DNA from: Chara braunii
Taxonomy: Eukaryota > Streptophyta > Charophyceae > Charales > Characeae
Assembly (NCBI GenBank): GCA_003427395.1
Contig: BFEA01000354.1
Span: 196,517 to 228,183 of the forward strand
Direction of reading: 5' to 3'
DNA: 31,667 bases
Shown: one piece after another, positions 26,454 to 31,667 of the stretch
How the letters are laid out: each line of letters begins with the position of its first letter
Numbering within the stretch: the stretch's first letter is position 1
Made by a program: the position numbers and the translations under genes
Notes under the pieces: generated by a model
Seen by the model: the letters and a program-made list of their open reading frames with translations, nothing else
What the model was told of the DNA's origin: nothing
The model's database searches: none

Positions 26454-27635
26454 ATGCGACGCATCATTCACCACCAACGCAGTCATAGATTAAAGGAATC
26501 AACTCTTATGTTTAGAGGAGCTATGCGTCAAATTGCGGCACGACAACTGCACACTCCTATAAAGGCAGTTTTGGCCGCAAGACAAAAACTGACCAAAGAG
26601 TTAAAAGTAAATGTACCTGAGATATCAACAATGGAGGGAGAAATCCTAACAGCGGAGGAACAAAAGGAACAAAAAGGACAGATGGGGAATACAATGCACG
26701 CACCAGAACAGAGAGACTCCACCCAGACTCAGGAAGCGCAGCAAGGACAAATGATTCTAAATCCGTTTTTTCATCATGAGCCAATGGAGGAACAAGCACA
26801 AGGAAAGATAGTAGGTCAAAACACAAAGTTGACGTTGACACCCGGAATTGGATTTGTAATGCACTTCAGACATCAAAGGACGTCATTAGCATCCCAATAT
26901 CAAACTGGGAACAGAGGGATTGTAATTTTTCAGGCAGGTTCCTCTCAAAGGAAATCACAGGAAATGAGGAAAGAAAAGGAGGGGGAGGGGGGGGGATGGA
27001 GAAAGAAGGAAGGGGGAGAAAAGGGAAGCAGAAAGGGTGAGGAAGGGGAAGGAGGGCAGGGGAAGGTTGGGGGTCAGGAATTTCAAGGAGAGGAACAAGG
27101 AAGGAAAGTAATAGTCCCATTAACCCAAGACCAACAACAGGAAGGACCAACTTCATCACAAAACACGATGAGCTACAAAGAGGGATCTTCACCCTCGATG
27201 CAATGTGTAAAGGGGCCCTTCCAGTCCAAAGAATTGGAAATCAGGAGGCAGGGGTTGCAGTCACAATCACTAAAGATACCGCTGCACAACCTTCCAACCG
27301 CAAAGGCTTATTTTCTCTCCAAATTCTTAATTTCTTCTGAAAACAGAGTAATTGATTTGGCGGGGAAGAAAACGCAGATAAACTCATACCCGGCATAAAA
27401 GTTGGAAGAGAAGGATGCAGTTTACCAGGCACATGCGAATAACTGGGTATTTCACGATGATTCAACATACAAATCCACCAATGAAAAAATCAAGTGGATC
27501 TGTAAGCGATTGGCTGCTTACAAAGGCAGTTACGAAGCAATGTGTCAAGACTTTCTAATTTTTCCAATCTCCTCAACTATTTTCACAGTGTTGTCTACAC
27601 ACAACAGACAAGACAGTAATAGAAGGCTAGCGTAA
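26454..27635 (+). pseudogene. LINE-3 ORF1, N-terminal part (one stop, one frameshift)
   Basis: The ATG at 26454 (AAAATAAAAATG context) opens 314 codons: a basic start (MRRIIHHQRSHRLKESTLMF), a Gln/Glu-rich stretch, and a very Gly/Glu/Lys-rich low-complexity region (26960-27110). A TAA at 27396-27398 interrupts it; the same frame continues with EEKDAVYQAHANNWVFHDDS and IKWICKRLAAYKGSYEAM to 27635. The sense then moves to another frame between about 27600 and 27640. The continuation looks like the DUF4283-type region that precedes the knuckle in plant LINE ORF1 proteins, but this is judged by eye only. Confidence 0.65.
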
Positions 27636-27636
27636 A

Positions 27637-29958
27637 TTAAGATGTGAACGGTCAGAGGTAAGAATTTATCCTTGGTCACCACCAAAACAGGGACCAGATG
27701 AAAAACGCAAACAGATGATGGAGGATTTCTATTGGGTAGAATTTAGACACATCCCAATAGAAATACAAGCAGCCTTCATATATGACTTTGGGATTAATTA
27801 TGATATTGTAGACTTCATAGATCCCCTTCCAGCTTATGCGGCAAAAAGGGATGATTATTTGATGCTAGCCCTTAACCACCCGACTAACACACCCTTCAAT
27901 ATAGAAGATGTCATTCCCTACAGAGTAGGGGGTCGGGAATACCATATTCATACGGCGCATAAGTTGAGACCATGGTGTTTTAGGTGCAGGGCTTATGGTC
28001 ATCTGAGTATAGATCCATCCTGTGGTCAAAATCCGACAAAGAAAAATCGAGTCACAGGAAGACTTATCAGAGACCCTTTCAAACCAAATCAGTGGCGTAC
28101 GGTGGATGCGGTATACGAGGGGTGCGTATACATAGAAGGTAAAAAGAGTGAGGTTCCTCAGGGCTGGACATGGGAACGTCGGGAGGAACCTAATTGGGAG
28201 GTTAAGCCATCAGACTCATGGGTACCGCCAAAAGCTACACTAGGAACATTAGGGAAAGGGAAATCTCCTCAAAGTAACCAAAGTTCAACATCTGAGCTGC
28301 TAGCAAAGGATGGGACACAGAGTGCCTCCACCTATGGGGAAAAAAGAACAGCTACAGGAGCAGCAGTCTCTCAAAGTAAAGGTAAGATCCAACAACAATG
28401 GAGACCGGTGCTTAAGGGTAGGAAAACAATCAATGATGGTAGGAACACTCTACCAGAACCTAAGCCTGCCGATTATGTGACCCAAGGAAATAGGGGTTCC
28501 TTTTTCTTACTCGAAGAGGAAAAAGGACCTGATATTGAGACAGAAGGAACGGAGATTGAGATAGAAGAGAAAAATGATAAAGAGAAGGAATGTGATATAA
28601 TTGCAAGACAAGAAGAAGGGGAAAGAAAAAAAAAAAGGAAACGGAAACAAATCACAACGCCAAGCAAAGACATGGACCTCAATACAATAGTAACAATATC
28701 CTCACAAAACAAGATAGGTGATGCAGAACAAGTGCTCCAGGTAGAAGGAAAAGGTGAAATGATGGATGAGGAACCAAAAGAGGATCACACAGAAAAGGAA
28801 GAAAGGACCTCGGATCCGTTCCGGGGAGCTTTTGGTCCAGCACCAATGGAAGTAAATTTTCCTCCTCCAGAAGAAGATTTTGAAATGGGAGAGGCAAACA
28901 CACAAGCAAATTCAGATCTCTCAAAAGACAAGAGATTGAAACAATTGGCTGATTGGTTAATTAAAACTTTAAAGACACGACATGAGGATGGCTCGGTTGA
29001 ATTTTGGGATACCTCATACATCCAACTCTGTAATCTATTAAGTAGTAGTCCCAGTCTCAACCAGGTTTTGGAGCAAGGTTTACCAGAAGGAGTCAACTGG
29101 TCAGGAATAAGTAAGAGAATCCTAAACATAGTGGCCAAAATGTTTCATCCACCAGGTTTACCCACAAAGGGAAAAATTATCCAAGAGGAGGAAGATTCAA
29201 GACAGAATAAAAACCTGGTGATTGAAGTATCAGTAAGTAGTAAGGATTCATCTACAACTGAGGAAAAGGAGGAAAGTGTAACGGTGGAAGAAATAGGTAG
29301 AGAAGACCAATGTGACTCTTCACAGAAAATAAGGAAGGAAAAAACAAAAGAGGAAGAGGTGACAAAGGGAAAAGAAGTGGTTGAGAATTTGGACTCTCAC
29401 CTAAAAGGAACAACCAAGATTAGTATGAAAGAAGGTGTGGAGTCAGGCAAAAGAATGAGAATGCGCCATGCATTAGAAAAGAGCTATGCTGTAGGTTCGC
29501 CTTCTCCCAGAGGTAATTTGATAATACCAGTAAGAAAGAAAAGCGGGAAGTGGGAAGTGGGTCTTTCCCCAATAGGTCAGGATCAGTATGGGGGAGTGAC
29601 ATTGAGAGGATGGTCCACACACGTAGATTACCAAAGTCCGGGAGACAGGATGTTTAAAAGGGACTTGCATGATTTTCTATCAAAACATTACGACCCGGGA
29701 CCTCAAGCTACGCTCACACTAATGGGGGATCAGGCTAAGATGGCCAAGCGTGATACATTTGTAAAATTTGAGGATAATAAGGAGGTTGGGCTTAGATGGT
29801 TTTCCCATGCGGCTCTACTAGATCTGCACCAGCTGAAAATTAAGGCTAATGTAATATGGTCAGTCGCTGAGGTTTCATCTTTCCTATGCTCTATTCTTCG
29901 TAACGGACTACTCACTTCCTCGACTTCATTAGAAGGAGGAGGATGGGTGAGGCTATAG
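27637..29958 (+). CDS. LINE-3 ORF1, RNA-binding protein with CCHC-like knuckle
   Basis: The frame is open from about 27631; the first ATG is at 27715 and gives 747 residues, but protein before it (VRIYPWSPPKQGPDEKRKQM) clearly belongs, so the ATG is not the ancestral start. Near residues 91-106 is CFRCRAYGHLSIDPSC, a CX2CX4HX6C zinc knuckle (CX4HX4C is usual), directly after a fold ending HTAHKLRPW. Then comes a long charged, presumably disordered region with a basic NLS-like KKKRKRKQ (near 305-312), and a separate C-terminal module from about residue 580 (GNLIIPVRKKSGKWEVG, WFSHAALLDLHQLKIKANV). The product would coat LINE RNA. ORF2 starts 30 bases downstream. The knuckle is clear; the C-terminal module is unrecognised. 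Confidence 0.75.
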   Translation, partial: LRCERSEVRIYPWSPPKQGPDEKRKQMMEDFYWVEFRHIPIEIQAAFIYDFGINYDIVDFIDPLPAYAAKRDDYLMLALNHPTNTPFNIEDVIPYRVGGREYHIHTAHKLRPWCFRCRAYGHLSIDPSCGQNPTKKNRVTGRLIRDPFKPNQWRTVDAVYEGCVYIEGKKSEVPQGWTWERREEPNWEVKPSDSWVPPKATLGTLGKGKSPQSNQSSTSELLAKDGTQSASTYGEKRTATGAAVSQSKGKIQQQWRPVLKGRKTINDGRNTLPEPKPADYVTQGNRGSFFLLEEEKGPDIETEGTEIEIEEKNDKEKECDIIARQEEGERKKKRKRKQITTPSKDMDLNTIVTISSQNKIGDAEQVLQVEGKGEMMDEEPKEDHTEKEERTSDPFRGAFGPAPMEVNFPPPEEDFEMGEANTQANSDLSKDKRLKQLADWLIKTLKTRHEDGSVEFWDTSYIQLCNLLSSSPSLNQVLEQGLPEGVNWSGISKRILNIVAKMFHPPGLPTKGKIIQEEEDSRQNKNLVIEVSVSSKDSSTTEEKEESVTVEEIGREDQCDSSQKIRKEKTKEEEVTKGKEVVENLDSHLKGTTKISMKEGVESGKRMRMRHALEKSYAVGSPSPRGNLIIPVRKKSGKWEVGLSPIGQDQYGGVTLRGWSTHVDYQSPGDRMFKRDLHDFLSKHYDPGPQATLTLMGDQAKMAKRDTFVKFEDNKEVGLRWFSHAALLDLHQLKIKANVIWSVAEVSSFLCSILRNGLLTSSTSLEGGGWVRL

Positions 29959-29988
29959 ATTAGTTATTTACCGCCGATTTGACAAAGG

Positions 29989-31056
29989 ATGGAAGCAATA
30001 CAAGCTTTGTATGAGAAAAATTCATCCTGGCTGAAAGCAACACGGACAACAGATTTGGATTTAAGGTCACTCAATGTTAATGGTCTGGCCACAGCTGATG
30101 CACTCAAAAGAAGAGCGATCATAGAACAATTGCAAGGTGTAGGAGGAATATCATGGTCGGATCTGATATGTATACAAGAGACTCATCTTACGGATTCTCC
30201 AGCTCACAATCAAGCACACAACCTCATATGGCCTCACCAGAGGTTCCAAGCCCACGCAACACGTAACGGGTCAGCGGGGGTAGCCATATGGGTTCCTCCG
30301 GACTCCAGGGCAGAAGTGATTCACTGGGAAGCAGATCAGGAGAATGGAAGTTGGATTTCAGCATTGGTAATGCCGGAAATAGAAATAGTGTGTGTGTTTA
30401 ATGTCTATAGTCCGAATGAGGTACAAGAACGCAAACATTTTTTTAATGATATCCGGGGTCATATACCGAATGGTATCCCGATTATAATGGCAGGAGATTT
30501 TAATGCGGCACCGGATAGATGGCTGGACAGATGGAAAATTCCTTCGCCATGCCCTGCCTATATAGAGGAGGATGAAATGATTATCCAACAACTATGTGAA
30601 GCCGAAAACCTATACGACACTTACCATAGGTTCTTTCCACATGAACGATTATTCACATGTATTAGGAATACGGGTGCCCCCAATCAATCTAGATCTAGAA
30701 TAGATTTAATACTTATATCAGAGGATCTATCTGAAATCAGATTTCAATGGGATAAGACGAAAATTAAAATGATTGAATATAAAAAATATATATATATCAC
30801 ACAGAGAATCTCGAAATTCAATTTGGAATGGTTAGGGGATGCATCAGGGGAAAAACTGGGGAAGGTGGTGTGGCCAGGAGGAGAAGGAGATCAGGGGACT
30901 TTTAAGCGAGATTACCAGATCACTTTTCACAATTGGTTTGATATCCAACCAGGAGCTTCTTTAAGATCACCTGAGTTTTTCTCTGACCCTTTTCCTCCAT
31001 CTGCTATGGCTCTAGTGGATCTAGGATGTTTTGGAGGAGAAGAGGAAGGAGGATAG
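29989..31056 (+). CDS. LINE-3 ORF2 remnant: endonuclease fused to ORF2 C terminus, RT missing
   Basis: Residues about 20-260 are an APE-like (exo-endo-phosphatase) endonuclease: LNVNGL, ICIQETHL with the catalytic Glu, VCVFNVYSPN, IIMAGDFNAAP and SRIDLILIS. The final SDH-type motif with the catalytic His is missing. Near codon 265 (about 30780-30800, an ATATAT stretch) the protein changes to YITQRISKFNLEWLGDASGE, then RDYQITFHNWFDIQPG and SDPFPPSAMALVDLG. The latter blocks match the C-terminal end of LINE-2 ORF2 (6368-6490). So reverse transcriptase, post-RT domain and zinc finger are gone, yet the frame stays open to a stop at 31054-31056. An internal deletion is the simplest explanation. 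Confidence 0.8.
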   Translation: MEAIQALYEKNSSWLKATRTTDLDLRSLNVNGLATADALKRRAIIEQLQGVGGISWSDLICIQETHLTDSPAHNQAHNLIWPHQRFQAHATRNGSAGVAIWVPPDSRAEVIHWEADQENGSWISALVMPEIEIVCVFNVYSPNEVQERKHFFNDIRGHIPNGIPIIMAGDFNAAPDRWLDRWKIPSPCPAYIEEDEMIIQQLCEAENLYDTYHRFFPHERLFTCIRNTGAPNQSRSRIDLILISEDLSEIRFQWDKTKIKMIEYKKYIYITQRISKFNLEWLGDASGEKLGKVVWPGGEGDQGTFKRDYQITFHNWFDIQPGASLRSPEFFSDPFPPSAMALVDLGCFGGEEEGG

Positions 31057-31268
31057 GCGTTTTCACTAGAAAGGTGGGAGTTTATGGAGATAGATGCTGG
31101 GTTAATCATTCCTTTCTGGCGGTCATTCTGTTTGACTGAAGAGGCATCTAGAACAACACCTTGCTAGGATATGAAAATTCGGATTGATTCTATGATCAAT
31201 TAAAGTTATATGTAAGAGACGCTGGACCCGTTTTCCAGCAGGTGCTGCTCCCCACCAATAAATCGGAG

Positions 31269-31300
<32 letters not shown>
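31057..31300 (+). repeat. Tail repeat, copy g: 3' end of LINE-3 with poly(A)
   Basis: About 165 bases after the ORF2 stop lies hairpin 1 (31221-31239, loop CCCGTTT), followed by CTGCTCCCCACCAATAAATCGGAG and 27 A (31274-31300). Hairpin 2 is absent. The distance from stop to hairpin is similar to that in LINE-2 (roughly 170-210 bases), which supports a shared 3' end architecture. Confidence 0.85.
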
Positions 31301-31303
<3 letters not shown>

Positions 31304-31317
31304 GGGCGAATTTCTTA

Positions 31318-31660
31318 ATTAAGCCCAACCAATTCAATCACCTGTCGAATCTGGACAGGCCGGCCTTTCAGGCCTTTTTTATTGTCAGCTACACACCTGC
31401 TACAGCAGATGGGTGATACCGGTCAGGGGTCAGCCGGCAGCATCAGGACCACCAAGCGTCTTCCATGGGCCAGTCACTGTGCCTCCCCTCCAGTCCCCTC
31501 GCCCTATGAGCATCAGCAGTCTCTGCTCAACGCCACTCAGGGGGACCTGTGGGGCGCCAAGCTTGCCTAGGAAAGGACTTGAGGCCAATGGGGATTGAAC
31601 CCAAGACCTCCTGAATGCCATTGCGTGCCTTACCAACTGAGCTAGGCCGCTGGATGGATA
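31318..31660 (-). repeat. tRNA-derived SINE, copy 3 (with head)
   Basis: On the minus strand the head has box A TAGCTCAGTTGG (31633-31644) and box B GGGTTCAATCCC (31591-31602), both close to consensus. The body shares AAGCCCAACCAATTCAATC (3' end), GGCCTTTCAGGCCTTTT, GATGGGTGATACCGG, GGTCAGCCGGCAGCATCAGG and CAGTCACTG.GCCTCCCCT with copies 1 and 2. It lacks the CCCGTAGCAGCC segment of the other two. It stands tail to tail with the poly(A) of LINE-3. Confidence 0.88.
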
Positions 31661-31667
31661 AAGATAT

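Overview
This window looks like a piece of a large, repeat-rich eukaryotic nuclear genome. I find no bacterial-type operon, ribosome binding site, convincing host protein gene or intact RNA gene. The best-supported coding sequence is retrotransposon. It consists of broken LINEs whose ORF2 has an endonuclease, a reverse transcriptase and a C-terminal RVT-type zinc finger, and whose ORF1 carries a CCHC-like knuckle. That architecture is typical of L1-clade elements of land plants and streptophyte algae, so a charophyte alga or plant is my best guess, but the sequence does not prove it. A 771-base N gap, five single Ns, long homopolymers and a perfect Nextera mate-pair junction adapter at 22974-23011 show a draft short-read assembly that is not reliable everywhere.

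Layout. 399-1938: LINE-1 (+), reverse transcriptase plus the following domain, cut short. 1939-4409: C-terminal half of a LINE on the minus strand, ending at the left in a tail repeat with poly(T). 4405-6855: LINE-2 (+), post-RT domain to zinc finger, C terminus, tail repeat and poly(A). 7065-9055 and 18848-20566: two copies of a composite repeat made of about 95-135 bp modules with the core CYCTGTRACC, followed by two tail repeats. 9110-10500: small tandem duplications and homopolymers, then the gap. 11973-14280: minus-strand Gln-rich coiled-coil pseudogene, probably a retroelement ORF1/gag-like protein. 14340-14600, 21085-21495 and 31318-31660: three copies of one tRNA-derived SINE. 15660-17022: minus-strand ORF split by a young tail-repeat insertion with an 11-bp target-site duplication. 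21812-22315: inverted repeats and hairpins. 22974-23145: adapter and poly(G). 23570-25920: (ATC)n-rich tandem duplications. 25921-31300: LINE-3 (+), with ORF1, the endonuclease part of ORF2, the extreme C terminus of ORF2 and the tail repeat, but no reverse transcriptase.

How it fits together. One short sequence, here called the tail repeat, recurs about a dozen times. It ends LINE-2 and LINE-3, probably ends the minus LINE, and occurs alone with poly(A). Every copy that keeps both arms has the same 6-bp stem (GCTGGA/TCCAGC or GCTGGG/CCCAGC) around a variable 7-base loop, and the one stem change is compensated. A second, longer hairpin lies between it and the poly(A) in the long subtype. The simplest reading is that this is the 3' RNA structure recognised by the LINE's reverse transcriptase, that truncated copies are LINE 3' ends, and that the composite repeats share it. 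This is inference from the sequence and needs genome-wide copies to test.
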